Assembly (NCBI GenBank): GCA_937974565.1
Contig: CALJWL010000024.1
Coordinates: 28,123 to 92,122, forward strand
DNA: 64,000 nucleotides
Direction of reading: 5' to 3'
DNA from: an uncultured Arenicella sp.
Lineage (GTDB): Bacteria > Pseudomonadota > Gammaproteobacteria > Arenicellales > Arenicellaceae
How positions within the stretch are numbered: position 1 is the first letter of the stretch; every line of letters starts with the position of its first letter. Made by a program: the position numbers and the translations under genes. Below are positions 18,683 through 27,168 of this stretch, piece after piece. The notes under the pieces are model-generated. The model ran no database searches and was not told where the DNA came from. It was given only the letters and a program-made list of their open reading frames with translations.

Positions 18683-19065
18683 GAGCGGTTTCCATGGTTG
18701 GCAAAAAAAAATTATTATACGTTTTTGAAGATGGCCCTTATTCAGGCAGTGCCGGCATAGAAGCGCTGGATGCCGTATTGATTGGCGCTAGCTTTGAGCA
18801 AGAAATTAGTTTGCTTTTTCTTAACGACGGCGTATTTCAGCTTAACGCTGGGCAAAGTGCCAACTCACAACCAACCGGTCTGAAACAATACACTAACGCC
18901 TTTAAGGCGTTGAGTGACTTTGACGTGCATCAAATTTTTGTGCATGACTTAAGTTTAATCGCCCGTGGCTTGTCGCAGAAAGAACTGCTTATTGATACAC
19001 GCCTGCTTGACTCACCTAAGGTAGCACAATTGATTGCGCAACAAGATAAGGTGTTTACGTTTTGA
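18679..19065 (+). CDS. tusC: Sulfurtransferase complex subunit TusC
   Basis: This DsrF-family subunit of the TusBCD hexamer shows KLLYVFEDGPYSGSAGIEALDA, LLFLNDGVFQL and a C-terminal VFTF strand. The annotated ATG overlaps tusD. A second ATG at 18694, just before an A9 run encoding Lys-Lys-Lys, would give 123 residues and fits the family N-terminus equally well. It overlaps tusB by four bases (TTGA). Confidence 0.9.
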   Translation: MRAVSMVGKKKLLYVFEDGPYSGSAGIEALDAVLIGASFEQEISLLFLNDGVFQLNAGQSANSQPTGLKQYTNAFKALSDFDVHQIFVHDLSLIARGLSQKELLIDTRLLDSPKVAQLIAQQDKVFTF

Positions 19066-19364
19066 GTGCTTTGATTACGATCACTGAATCTTTATTTAAT
19101 CGGCCTTCGTTGTACGAGCAACTTGCTTTTGCCAGCAATGGAGATTCAATTTTACTGATTCAAGATGCCGTACTGGGCTTGCAAAGCCCAATCGCATTGG
19201 CGTCCTTTTTAGCCAAGTGTGATGTTCAGGGAATCGGTGTATTTGCCTTGCAAGAGGACTGTGACTTACGCGGTATCGACAATCAATATAACACGATCAG
19301 CTTAGTCGACTACGCGGGTTTTGTGGCGTTGGTGGTGGGGAATGAGAAACAGATTGCTTGGTAA
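19062..19364 (+). CDS. tusB: Sulfurtransferase complex subunit TusB
   Basis: This 100-residue DsrH-family protein is the third TusBCD subunit. SLFNRPSLYEQLAFASNGDSILLIQDAVLGL resembles the TusB N-terminus, although TusB is the least conserved of the three. It begins with TTG inside the tusC stop (TTGA), a sign of translational coupling; no ATG is available nearby. The call relies strongly on its position after tusC. Confidence 0.85.
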   Translation: MSALITITESLFNRPSLYEQLAFASNGDSILLIQDAVLGLQSPIALASFLAKCDVQGIGVFALQEDCDLRGIDNQYNTISLVDYAGFVALVVGNEKQIAW

Positions 19365-19404
19365 CACGTAATCTCTTTTATTTCAGTGAGCGCCTAGTTA
19401 CACT

Positions 19405-19791
19405 ATGATGATGTTCAAACCTACTATTGATGAAGCCACACTTGTCACTCAAAGTGAATATTACATCGAGTTCGACGGTCAAAAATTTGCCACCGATAAC
19501 CAAGGTTTTCTGCAGCAAAGGTTGGTTTGGAATGAAGCGTTGGGCCAGCATATGGCAGCCTTGGACGGTATTACGTTGACAGGCGAACATTGGGAGATTA
19601 TTCATTACTTTCGTGAGTATTATGACGATTACAATATTCCGCCGCCCATGCGCATGGTGATGCGTGTGTTTAAAAAAGCCTTTGGTGAGGAAAATGCCAA
19701 CAGTCGTTACCTGCTGAAACTGTTCCCTGAAGGCGCAACGAAAGCCGCCAGTAAATTTGCCGGTTTACCCAAGCCAAAAAATTGTAAATGA
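19405..19791 (+). CDS. tusE: Sulfurtransferase TusE (DsrC family)
   Basis: The protein takes sulfur from TusBCD and hands it to MnmA for 2-thiouridine formation. The 128-residue product shows the DsrC fold signatures TLTGEHWEIIHYFREYYDDYNIPPPMRMVMR and GGA-like NSRYLLKLFPEGATKAASKFAGLPKPKNC. The second-last Cys is the sulfur-carrying residue. The other Cys of the dissimilatory DsrC type is absent, so this is TusE rather than a dsr-pathway protein. It lies 40 bp after tusB. Consecutive Met codons make the exact start uncertain by one or two residues. Confidence 0.93.
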   Translation: MMMFKPTIDEATLVTQSEYYIEFDGQKFATDNQGFLQQRLVWNEALGQHMAALDGITLTGEHWEIIHYFREYYDDYNIPPPMRMVMRVFKKAFGEENANSRYLLKLFPEGATKAASKFAGLPKPKNCK

Positions 19792-19889
19792 TGGCGTTGC
19801 TCCGCGATGGGTGCCGACGTTGTGGCACAGAGAAATATCAGCCATTTACGTTGCAAGTTATCAATTGAATATTTTAACAATACGCCCAT

Positions 19890-20651
19890 TTGTATGACTG
19901 TATGCAATTTTTAGAAAAATACTTCAGCCTTGAGTCACGAAATCAAGTATTAATCACGGCCCAACAAGGCAGTGACTTTGCTAAACAAGTGGCTGGAGAC
20001 TTTAACCCGATTCACGACGTTGGTTCAAAGCGATTTTGTGTGCCTGGAGACCTATTATTTGCCATCGCTTTGCATCAGTACGGTCTACGTCAGTCGATGA
20101 CTTTTCGTTTTCTAGACATGGTGAGCGCTGACTCAAGTTTGCTGTACCCAGAATTGTTGAGCCTTGATGGTGCCACGATAGCTTATGCCGACGGCAAAGC
20201 CAATGGAAAAACAGCGCTGGATATAAAAGCCAGTGGCGATACCTTGAATGAACCCAGTGCCGTTGAATCCATGCTGCGCAAATACGTGGCTTTTTCGGGT
20301 CAAAACTTTCCTCATATTTTGTTGCCACTCATGGAGCAACACGCTGTTATGATTAACCCTCTGCGCCCTTTAGTGATCTATGAGAGCATGTCTTTTGATC
20401 TGCAAACCTTGAATTTTATTGACTTAGACATCAAGCTTGAAGAAACAAGCTTGGATGTTCAAGGCAAGCGTGGCAATGCCTCACTGAACTTTTCATTTTA
20501 TGCCTCTGGCGACGAAGTAGGGCGCGGCGTAAAAAAATTGGTTCTCAGTGGTTTGCGCCCCTATGAAGCAAATGCTATGAATAAGCTACGCGATGACTAC
20601 CTTGCTAATGCAACTGAAGACCCGGGTTCAACGCTTGCAGGTGACTGCTGA
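19890..20651 (+). CDS. DUF3581 family protein
   Basis: The 253-residue protein matches DUF3581, a gammaproteobacterial family without known function. The recognised block is SRNQVLITAQQGSDFAKQVAGDFNPIHDVGSKRFCVPGDLLFAIAL. The DFNPIHD wording recalls the hot-dog-fold MaoC-type dehydratases (DFNPIHxD), so a lipid or acyl-CoA link is possible but unproven. A later ATG at 19902 (MQFLEKYF) is an equally good start. It stands between tusE and a DUF945 gene. Confidence 0.8.
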   Translation: MYDCMQFLEKYFSLESRNQVLITAQQGSDFAKQVAGDFNPIHDVGSKRFCVPGDLLFAIALHQYGLRQSMTFRFLDMVSADSSLLYPELLSLDGATIAYADGKANGKTALDIKASGDTLNEPSAVESMLRKYVAFSGQNFPHILLPLMEQHAVMINPLRPLVIYESMSFDLQTLNFIDLDIKLEETSLDVQGKRGNASLNFSFYASGDEVGRGVKKLVLSGLRPYEANAMNKLRDDYLANATEDPGSTLAGDC

Positions 20652-20748
20652 TGCGGTTGACTAAACCCTCAACTAAACGTTTAACTAAGGAATCTTCGGG
20701 TGCAGTCATGATCTGTTTGCCTTTCGATTCGTAACCCGATTTAACCTA

Positions 20749-20756
20749 CCCCCCCC
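20749..20756 (+). repeat. C8 homopolymer tract upstream of the DUF945 gene
   Basis: Eight consecutive C residues lie about 40 bp before the DUF945 start codon, in the likely promoter or leader. Such tracts can slip during replication and vary expression. No second length variant can be seen from one sequence. Confidence 0.5.
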
Positions 20757-20796
20757 AATAAAACTAGGAAGACAGCTTAAGAAGCTAGGAAAATTC

Positions 20797-22125
20797 ATGA
20801 AAAAAACCATTATCGCTATTGCCGTTGTAGCCGCCGGAGTTCTGGTCGGGGCTCCTTATATCACCGGTTCGGTTGCGGAGTCTGAAACTAGAACGGCGGT
20901 CGACAGCATGAATGCCAAATCAGCGCAATACGGCTCACTGGAAATCGTCAATTATGAGCGAGGTTTTCGTAGCTCTCAGGTGTCTTATGAATATGAATTG
21001 CCAGCGGGCTGGGCCGTAATGACTCAGCTAGAAGGGGCGCTTAAATACGATTGCGAATACGCTCACGGCATCATGGGCATTGATTATCATTGTCATTTTA
21101 GGGCAAATGAAGGCTATGCCAAGTTTGTGGCTGAAAATTTTGGCGGTGAAGACCCGGTGTCTATCACGGGAGAGATTTCGGCTTTTGGTGGCGTAACGCA
21201 AGAAATAACATCCAAAGCAATTGATAAGAGTGTGGATGGTGGCTCTGTTTTACAAATTGACTCAAGCCGCATTTTTATTGAATCCGATTCCAGTTTTTCG
21301 GTTTTTGATTCTACCGCTGAGATTGGTAAAATTAAGGTGGTTGATGAAAAAGGTGAGGTGGCTGTGGAGCCAAGCACCGTAAGTTGGAAAATTATACCGA
21401 CTGAGTCCGGCCTTTATGAAGGCGACTATTCTCTGGAGACCGGTGCGCTTAATATCATCGCTGATGATAATAAAGTAATGATGAGTGATCTGGCCATCAC
21501 TGGTTCTAATCTTGAGAGTGATGGCAAAATGGATTCCTCTGTGCAGATGAGCTTTGACCGTATTTCCGCAGAAGGCCCAGAGTCGGTGAGTTTTGAAGAT
21601 GGTCGCTTTTCAATGGGTTTTCTGGGCTTGAGCAGTGCGGCTTTGCTGGAGTATCAAGAGTTTATAATGACCTTGCAAACGGACATAATGGCTAATGTGG
21701 AACAAGGTGGCGAACCCAATGTGGATCCAAATCAATTGATGGCACTTTTACCTATTGTCGAAAAAATGCTTGATAAAGATTTGAATCTGAAAATGGCGGC
21801 GTCAGGGAAGTTAATGGGCAAACCTAACTCTTTTGATATGGATGTTAAATTGTTGGAAAAGACTTCATTCGCCCAACTGAGTGCTTTTATGTTTAACCCA
21901 GAATCGGTGTTGAAAAATTTCGACATTCAATTGAGTGCCAGTCTGAATAAAGAATTGATTGGTGACCACCCCGCTGCTGGGCCGTTTATCGAAAAAAGCC
22001 CTTTGTTTACTCACAGTGATAAAAACTACGAGGCTAAAATTAAGCTGGGTGCTGAGTCACAAGTCAATGGAAAGAAAGTCAGCTTCGAAGAGCTTCAAGG
22101 CATGGTTATGTCTGGCTTGTTATAG
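20797..22125 (+). CDS. DUF945 (YdgA-like) family protein
   Basis: The 442-residue protein has an N-terminal signal anchor (KKTIIAIAVVAAGVLVGAPYITG) followed by a long beta-rich, acidic periplasmic domain. YERGFRSSQVSYEYEL near residue 55, and repeated strand patterns further on, match the DUF945 family (E. coli YdgA, YihF), whose function is not established. The length is close to the family norm of about 480-500. The gene appears to be a single unit, with a C8 tract in its leader and a 9-bp perfect inverted repeat 19 bp after its stop codon. Confidence 0.8.
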   Translation: MKKTIIAIAVVAAGVLVGAPYITGSVAESETRTAVDSMNAKSAQYGSLEIVNYERGFRSSQVSYEYELPAGWAVMTQLEGALKYDCEYAHGIMGIDYHCHFRANEGYAKFVAENFGGEDPVSITGEISAFGGVTQEITSKAIDKSVDGGSVLQIDSSRIFIESDSSFSVFDSTAEIGKIKVVDEKGEVAVEPSTVSWKIIPTESGLYEGDYSLETGALNIIADDNKVMMSDLAITGSNLESDGKMDSSVQMSFDRISAEGPESVSFEDGRFSMGFLGLSSAALLEYQEFIMTLQTDIMANVEQGGEPNVDPNQLMALLPIVEKMLDKDLNLKMAASGKLMGKPNSFDMDVKLLEKTSFAQLSAFMFNPESVLKNFDIQLSASLNKELIGDHPAAGPFIEKSPLFTHSDKNYEAKIKLGAESQVNGKKVSFEELQGMVMSGLL

Positions 22126-22143
22126 AAGGCCAGCAAGATTCTG

Positions 22144-22170
22144 AGCGACTTTTGGGCTGCGAAAGTCGCT
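22144..22170. other. Perfect 9-bp inverted repeat after the DUF945 gene
   Basis: AGCGACTTT and AAAGTCGCT are separated by 9 nt. No T tract follows on either strand, so it may be a weak terminator or an RNA-stabilising hairpin rather than a classical terminator. Confidence 0.4.
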
Positions 22171-22264
22171 TGGCACGATTAAAATAATTCCACTGAATTC
22201 AATACTAAGCGTAATAGCCGTCAAATTAGGCGAAATATAAGCCGAAAGAAGCTAGAATTCGGCC

Positions 22265-23365
22265 ATGAAATTTGTAGATGAAGCAGAAATATCCGTGCAT
22301 GCCGGTAATGGCGGTCATGGTGCGCTGAGCTTCAGGCGTGAAAAGTATATCCCGAGGGGTGGGCCAGACGGCGGAGACGGTGGGCGTGGTGGTAGCGTTT
22401 ACTTGCTTGCCACGCACGGTTTAAACACATTGGCTGACTTTCGCTTCGTAAGGCATTACCAAGCGAAGGGTGGGCAAACCGGTGGTGGTAAATTAAAATC
22501 AGGTCAAAGCGGTGATGACCTTGTGGTCAAGGTTCCGGTGGGCACGATTGTCTATGACGCTCAAACTGAAGAGCTAATTGCCGATCTGACTGACGTTGAC
22601 CAAAAAGTCATGGTAGCGCAGGGCGGCGAAGGAGGGCTTGGCAATACCACCTTTAAATCAAGCACTAATCAGGCACCAAGAAAAATCACTAAAGGCAAAC
22701 CGGGTGACGCTCGAACCTTACGTTTGGAGCTTAAAGTATTGGCTGATGTCGGCTTATTAGGCCTGCCTAATGCCGGTAAATCGACCTTCTTGCGCTCTGT
22801 ATCACAGGCGACCCCCAAAGTTGCTGACTACCCGTTTACCACGTTGTATCCAGAGTTAGGCGTGGTCAGTTTGGGGGTGGGGAGCAGTTTTGTGATCGCC
22901 GATATACCAGGTTTAATTGAGGGAGCGTCTGAAGGTGCTGGTCTTGGTATTCAGTTTTTACGTCACTTATCCAGAACCAAACTATTATTGCACGTCGTGG
23001 ATATCGCGCCCTATGGCGATGAAGAAGCCAATCTTGCTGGTGACATTCGCACCATCATTGGTGAACTTGAGCAATATTCCAAGGAAACCGGCGCCGAATT
23101 AGGTTCGTTGGACCGATGGTTGGTCATCAATAAAACCGATGTGGTTTTAGATGAAGACCGACAAGAGATTGTTGCAAGCTTGCTTGCCGAGTTGGATTGG
23201 CAGGGGCCGGTGTTCGAAATCAGCGCGATCTCACGTACGGGTACTCAAGCACTTTGCAATGCAATTATGGGGCATCTCGATCAGCTGAAAAAAGACGCGG
23301 AAGAAGAAGTATTTGTCTCAATTCCTAACGAATTGGATCAAGCTCCCAAGGGCTGGACGCCGTAA
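22265..23365 (+). CDS. obgE: Obg-family GTPase
   Basis: This essential GTPase works in 50S ribosome assembly and stress control. The glycine-rich Obg fold fills the first 158 residues ([33 protein letters not shown]). The G domain follows with G1 GLPNAGKST, the switch [11 protein letters not shown]3 [10 protein letters not shown]4 NKTD and the SAIS motif. The 366-residue length is normal. The C-terminal tail is short and acidic. In most gammaproteobacteria rplU and rpmA come just before it; here a DUF945 gene is upstream instead, and proB follows 72 bp downstream as in E. coli relatives and pseudomonads. Confidence 0.95.
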   Translation: MKFVDEAEISVHAGNGGHGALSFRREKYIPRGGPDGGDGGRGGSVYLLATHGLNTLADFRFVRHYQAKGGQTGGGKLKSGQSGDDLVVKVPVGTIVYDAQTEELIADLTDVDQKVMVAQGGEGGLGNTTFKSSTNQAPRKITKGKPGDARTLRLELKVLADVGLLGLPNAGKSTFLRSVSQATPKVADYPFTTLYPELGVVSLGVGSSFVIADIPGLIEGASEGAGLGIQFLRHLSRTKLLLHVVDIAPYGDEEANLAGDIRTIIGELEQYSKETGAELGSLDRWLVINKTDVVLDEDRQEIVASLLAELDWQGPVFEISAISRTGTQALCNAIMGHLDQLKKDAEEEVFVSIPNELDQAPKGWTP

Positions 23366-23437
23366 GACGGTTGTTTGGCACTCTAGGTCAAAGTCTGTTG
23401 CTTGTATTGTTGAATAAATGTTAGTAAAGCGAAATAA

Positions 23438-24553
23438 ATGAAACGCAGCTCATTAAAAGATTGTCGGCGTTGGGTGGTGAAGGTTGGTAGTGCGCTGTTA
23501 ACCGACGATGGAAAAGGGTTGAATGGCGCCTTTATCTCAAGCTTGGCAGAACAAATTTCATTCCTTCGCGATCATGGCGTTGAGGTGGTGCTGGTCTCCT
23601 CTGGTTCAGTTGCGGCAGGGGTCAGTCGACTTAATTTGAGTGAGCGGCCTGAGCGAATCAATGAATTGCAAGCCGCTGCTGCGGTGGGGCAAGCGGCATT
23701 GATTCAACACTACCAAGAAGTATTTCACCCCTTAGGTGTAACGGTTTCTCAAGTCTTACTGACGCACGCCGACATTGTTAATCGTGAGCGTTATTTGAAC
23801 GCTCGCAGCACGCTCATGACGCTTCTAAACTATGGCGCTTTGACCGTAATTAATGAAAATGACACCGTGGCTAATGAGGAAATCTGTTTCGGTGATAATG
23901 ACAGTCTGGGCGGCTTGGTTGCGAACCTTGTTGATGCCGAACTCTTGGTGATTTTAACCGATCAGAACGGCTTGTATACGGCAGACCCAAGATACAACCC
24001 AGACGCCGTGTTATTAAGTTTGGTCGATGCCGATGATCACAGTTTGATGGGCATGGCATCCGGTGGCTCCAGTGTTGGCCGTGGAGGCATGGTGACTAAG
24101 CTTTCAGCCGCGCAGATTGCGAGTCGCTCAGGCGCCAGCACTATTATTGCCAGTGGGCGTGAACCCCATATCTTAGACCGATTGTATCAAGGTGAAGAGT
24201 TGGGCACACTATTGACGGCGAAAAGTCGAGTTGCTTCTCGAAAGCAATGGATGGCAGGTCAAATGCGAGTCTCTGGAGCGTACGTACTAGACTCAGGTGC
24301 TGTCACCGTGTTGCAGTCCGCAGGTAAAAGTTTGCTGCCGGTTGGCGTTACTAAAGTAGAGGGTACGTTTACACGAGGCGAGTTGATCCAGTGTGTGACT
24401 GAAGGCGGCATTGAAGTGGCAAGAGGGCTCAGTAATTACTCGGCCGAGGAGGCTGCTAAAATTATTGGCAAGAGCAGTGACTTAATCAGTGAGTTGCTGG
24501 GCTACGGTGGTGAGACGGAGTTGATCCATCGAGATAACCTAGTTCTAATTTAG
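23438..24553 (+). CDS. proB: Glutamate 5-kinase
   Basis: The enzyme phosphorylates glutamate in the first step of proline synthesis. The 371 residues form an amino-acid kinase domain (VVKVGSALLTDDGKG, VSSGSVAAGVSRL, NENDTVANEEICFGDND, LLVILTDQNGLYTADPR, GRGGMVTKLSAA) and a C-terminal PUA domain from about residue 280 (GAVTVLQSAGKSLLPVGVTKVEGTFTRGE). The length matches E. coli ProB (367). It follows obgE, a common pairing in pseudomonads. proA is not in the window. Confidence 0.95.
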   Translation: MKRSSLKDCRRWVVKVGSALLTDDGKGLNGAFISSLAEQISFLRDHGVEVVLVSSGSVAAGVSRLNLSERPERINELQAAAAVGQAALIQHYQEVFHPLGVTVSQVLLTHADIVNRERYLNARSTLMTLLNYGALTVINENDTVANEEICFGDNDSLGGLVANLVDAELLVILTDQNGLYTADPRYNPDAVLLSLVDADDHSLMGMASGGSSVGRGGMVTKLSAAQIASRSGASTIIASGREPHILDRLYQGEELGTLLTAKSRVASRKQWMAGQMRVSGAYVLDSGAVTVLQSAGKSLLPVGVTKVEGTFTRGELIQCVTEGGIEVARGLSNYSAEEAAKIIGKSSDLISELLGYGGETELIHRDNLVLI

Positions 24554-24658
24554 CGCCGGATTGTTCAATTGAGGCGTTTGTCACCCACTCTTAATCCTTC
24601 TGAGGGCTTTTAGGTTCTTTTTTAAAGCTACGATAGGGCGTGATTGACGAGGGTGCAA

Positions 24659-24686
24659 TAAAAAAGGGCCGTAATGGCCCTTTCTT
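24659..24686 (-). terminator. Rho-independent terminator of rpsT
   Basis: On the minus strand AAGGGCC and GGCCCTT pair around ATTAC and run into a T6 tract. It lies about 30 bp after the rpsT stop codon. Confidence 0.88.
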
Positions 24687-24715
24687 GGTGAAGCAAAAAC
24701 CGGCTAATCAATTTG

Positions 24716-24982
24716 TTAGGCGGCCATTTCTTTCACACGTTTATTTAATCGGCTTTTCAGGCGTGCAGCACGATTCTTATGGTGCAAGCCTTTAACTGTC
24801 GCTTTGTCGATGATAGAGGCAGACGCTTGATAGGCTTCTTTAGCTTTCGCTTCGTCGCCAGCTACAATCGCTGCTTCCAATTTTTTGATCGCAGTACGAA
24901 CGGCCGAACGTTGCGAATGGTTACGCAAACGGCGAACTGTGTTTTGCTTTGCGCGTTTACGCGCTTGTGGAGAATTTGCCAC
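24716..24982 (-). CDS. rpsT: 30S ribosomal protein S20
   Basis: This 88-residue basic protein binds 16S rRNA early in 30S assembly. ANSPQARKRAKQNTVRRLRNHSQRS at the start and KGLHHKNRAARLKSRLN at the end are S20 signatures. The start codon is GTG. In E. coli rpsT starts with UUG and this weak codon takes part in autoregulation, so the non-ATG start may be a functional trait here too. A consensus-like promoter sits just upstream and a strong terminator follows. It is divergent from murJ. Confidence 0.95.
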   Translation of the reverse strand: MANSPQARKRAKQNTVRRLRNHSQRSAVRTAIKKLEAAIVAGDEAKAKEAYQASASIIDKATVKGLHHKNRAARLKSRLNKRVKEMAA

Positions 24983-25011
24983 TTTTCTATACCTCGTAAA
25001 ATCGAACGCGC

Positions 25012-25040
25012 AATATGCCGATCTGGCCCTCGGTTGTCAA
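25012..25040 (-). promoter_or_regulatory. Sigma-70 promoter of rpsT
   Basis: On the minus strand a perfect -35 TTGACA (25035-25040) and a -10 CATATT (25012-25017) are separated by 17 bp. Transcription would start near 25005, giving a leader of about 23 nt with an ACGAGG ribosome-binding site before the GTG. Confidence 0.7.
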
Positions 25041-25189
25041 GCGTAATTGAGTGTTTAATACACTAAACCTGATTAACAGTGAGCGGTTTCTCGCCTTTTT
25101 ATAAACTCATACAGTTATACTCTGCTTTCTCGAATATTTTGCCATGTGGCCAGTCTTGTTTGGGTAGTACGCCGCCAGAAATTAACCTT

Positions 25190-26773
25190 ATGTCTAAGTC
25201 CATTTTAAAATCCACGGCCATCGTGAGCCTAATGACGTTTGTCTCGCGCATCAGTGGTTTGGTGCGAGATGTTGTGATGGCCAATGTTTTGGGTTCCAGT
25301 GGTGTGGCAGACGCATTCTTCGTGGCTTTCAGAATACCTAACTTTTTACGTCGTATTTTTGGTGAGGGTGCTTTCGCTCAGGCCTTTGTTCCGGTTTTTT
25401 CTGAGTTAACAGAACACAATACCCTCAAAGCCAAACAATTCGTTAATGCCAGTGCAGGGGTGTTGGCTTTAGCCACCTTCGTGTTGACGGTATTGGGTGT
25501 CATTTTTGCGCCATTTCTGGTTTCGTTTTATGCGGTGGGTTTTCAGGATGATCCAGTCAAGTTTGAGGCCACAGTCGGTGCTTTAAGAGTGATGTTTCCG
25601 TATCTGTTTTGCGTGTCTTTGGTCGCCATGTCTGGCGGAATTTTGAATACTCTTAACCGCTTTGCAGTTCCGGCAGTAACACCTGTGCTGCTTAATATTT
25701 GCATGATACTGGCTGTATGGATATTAACCCCGTTGGTGAGTGATGGAGCCAGAGCGCTGGCTTACGGGGTGTTGTGTGCCGGTGTTGTTCAACTGTTGTT
25801 TCAAGTGCCCAGCTTGATTAAAGAAGGGTATCTGCCCAATTTCAAAATTGACTTCAAAAACCAAGCGATGCAGCAAGTATTCAAACTGATGTTGCCAGCG
25901 GTGTTTAGTGTCTCTGTGGCGCAAGTGAATATGTTTGTGAATACGTTGTTGGCGTCGAGCTTGATTACCGGCAGTGTGTCGTGGCTTTACTACTCAGACA
26001 GGTTGATGGAGTTCCCTGTTGGCGTGTTTGGTATTGCATTGGCAACGGTGGTTTTGCCCAGCTTGTCGAGAGTTCACGCCACTGGAACAGCGCAGCAATT
26101 TTCGCAAATGATGGATTGGGCATTAAGGTGGGTGATCCTTGTGTGTTTGCCCGCAACGTTTGCCTTGTATTTTTTAGCGTCACCGTTGCTGGCAACCATT
26201 TTCTTGCACGGCAGTTTTAAACCGTCGGATGTTGAAATGGCGGCGTTGGCTTTGCGTGCATTTGCGGTGGGTGTGTGTGGTTTTGTGTTTGTCAAAGTTT
26301 TGGCACCCGGTTTTTTCGCAAGGCAAGACACGAAAACACCCATGAGAATCGCCGTGATTGCGGTGGCGGTTAATGTGGTGTTGAGTTTGGTGTTAGTAAG
26401 AACAATGCAACACACTGGGTTGGCTTTGGCCATTTCAATCGCCGCTTGGGTAAACTCAAGCTTATTATTTATCACGTTGAGGTTGCGCGGTGTATTTGCA
26501 CCGCAGCCGGGTTGGTTTTGGTTTTTATTCAGAGTGGCGATTGCGGTTGCCGTGATGACGGTGGCGTTGCATTATCTAAACGAAACAAATCAAGTTTGGT
26601 TTGAGTGGAGTTTGTTTGAGCGAATATGGCGTTTGTCTACCTTGGTGCTGGTGGGTGCCGTCACTTATTTCGCCAGCTTGTGGGTGCTGGGTTTGCGCCC
26701 CCAGCAATTGCTTTCATATAAACCAGACTTGCAAGACCAGAGCAACAAACACAGCAAGGAAAGCGGCGCATAA
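25190..26773 (+). CDS. murJ: Lipid II flippase MurJ
   Basis: This membrane protein flips lipid II for peptidoglycan synthesis. The ATG at 25190 gives 527 residues starting SKSILKSTAIVSLMTFVSRISGLVRDVVMA, the standard MurJ N-terminus. An in-frame start 111 bp upstream adds a tail not found in the family. About 14 hydrophobic segments are visible. RIPNFLRRIFGEGAFAQAFVPVF contains the conserved Arg and the FGEGA motif, and SDRLMEFPVGVFGIALATVVLP is also diagnostic. It is divergent from rpsT and followed by DUF2203 and ribF; the rpsT-murJ-ribF-ileS-lspA order is common in gammaproteobacteria. Confidence 0.95.
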   Translation: MSKSILKSTAIVSLMTFVSRISGLVRDVVMANVLGSSGVADAFFVAFRIPNFLRRIFGEGAFAQAFVPVFSELTEHNTLKAKQFVNASAGVLALATFVLTVLGVIFAPFLVSFYAVGFQDDPVKFEATVGALRVMFPYLFCVSLVAMSGGILNTLNRFAVPAVTPVLLNICMILAVWILTPLVSDGARALAYGVLCAGVVQLLFQVPSLIKEGYLPNFKIDFKNQAMQQVFKLMLPAVFSVSVAQVNMFVNTLLASSLITGSVSWLYYSDRLMEFPVGVFGIALATVVLPSLSRVHATGTAQQFSQMMDWALRWVILVCLPATFALYFLASPLLATIFLHGSFKPSDVEMAALALRAFAVGVCGFVFVKVLAPGFFARQDTKTPMRIAVIAVAVNVVLSLVLVRTMQHTGLALAISIAAWVNSSLLFITLRLRGVFAPQPGWFWFLFRVAIAVAVMTVALHYLNETNQVWFEWSLFERIWRLSTLVLVGAVTYFASLWVLGLRPQQLLSYKPDLQDQSNKHSKESGA

Positions 26774-26784
26774 AGGTTGTTGCT

Positions 26785-27165
26785 TTGGACATTAGCTCAC
26801 AACCCAAGCTTTTTACGCTGTCGGAAGCCGAGTGTCTTCTACCCTTGATTAAAAAAATCACAATAACTCAACGTGAAGCCTTAGAACCGTGGAAGATCAA
26901 GCTTGATCGAACGCTATCAAATGACCCCCGTAGGCCCGTTATTGAACGTGAATACGAGCGACTTGTGTTGGTTTGGCGCGGTAAAATCAGCCGTGTTGGA
27001 GCAAGGGCCGCCGGCCTGTGGGTGGTGGAGTTTGATGTTGGTGATGGTGTTTTAAGTTGGCGTTACCCCGAATTGCGAATTGCGCATTTCACGCCAGAAA
27101 GCGCTACAATTCGCCGAAAGCTATCCGAATATATTGAGGAAAATGACCCTGATTGGGCATTATGA
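26785..27165 (+). CDS. DUF2203 family protein
   Basis: This 126-residue protein has the DUF2203 layout: KLFTLSEAECLLPLIKKI, a helical middle part, a GLWVVEFDVGDGVLSWRYPE strand region and a C-terminal acidic segment. The family function is unknown. The start seems to be TTG with an AAAGG ribosome-binding site. It is inserted between murJ (11 bp upstream) and ribF (3 bp downstream), two genes that are usually direct neighbours, so it is probably co-transcribed. Confidence 0.7.
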   Translation: MDISSQPKLFTLSEAECLLPLIKKITITQREALEPWKIKLDRTLSNDPRRPVIEREYERLVLVWRGKISRVGARAAGLWVVEFDVGDGVLSWRYPELRIAHFTPESATIRRKLSEYIEENDPDWAL

Positions 27166-27168
27166 TTT

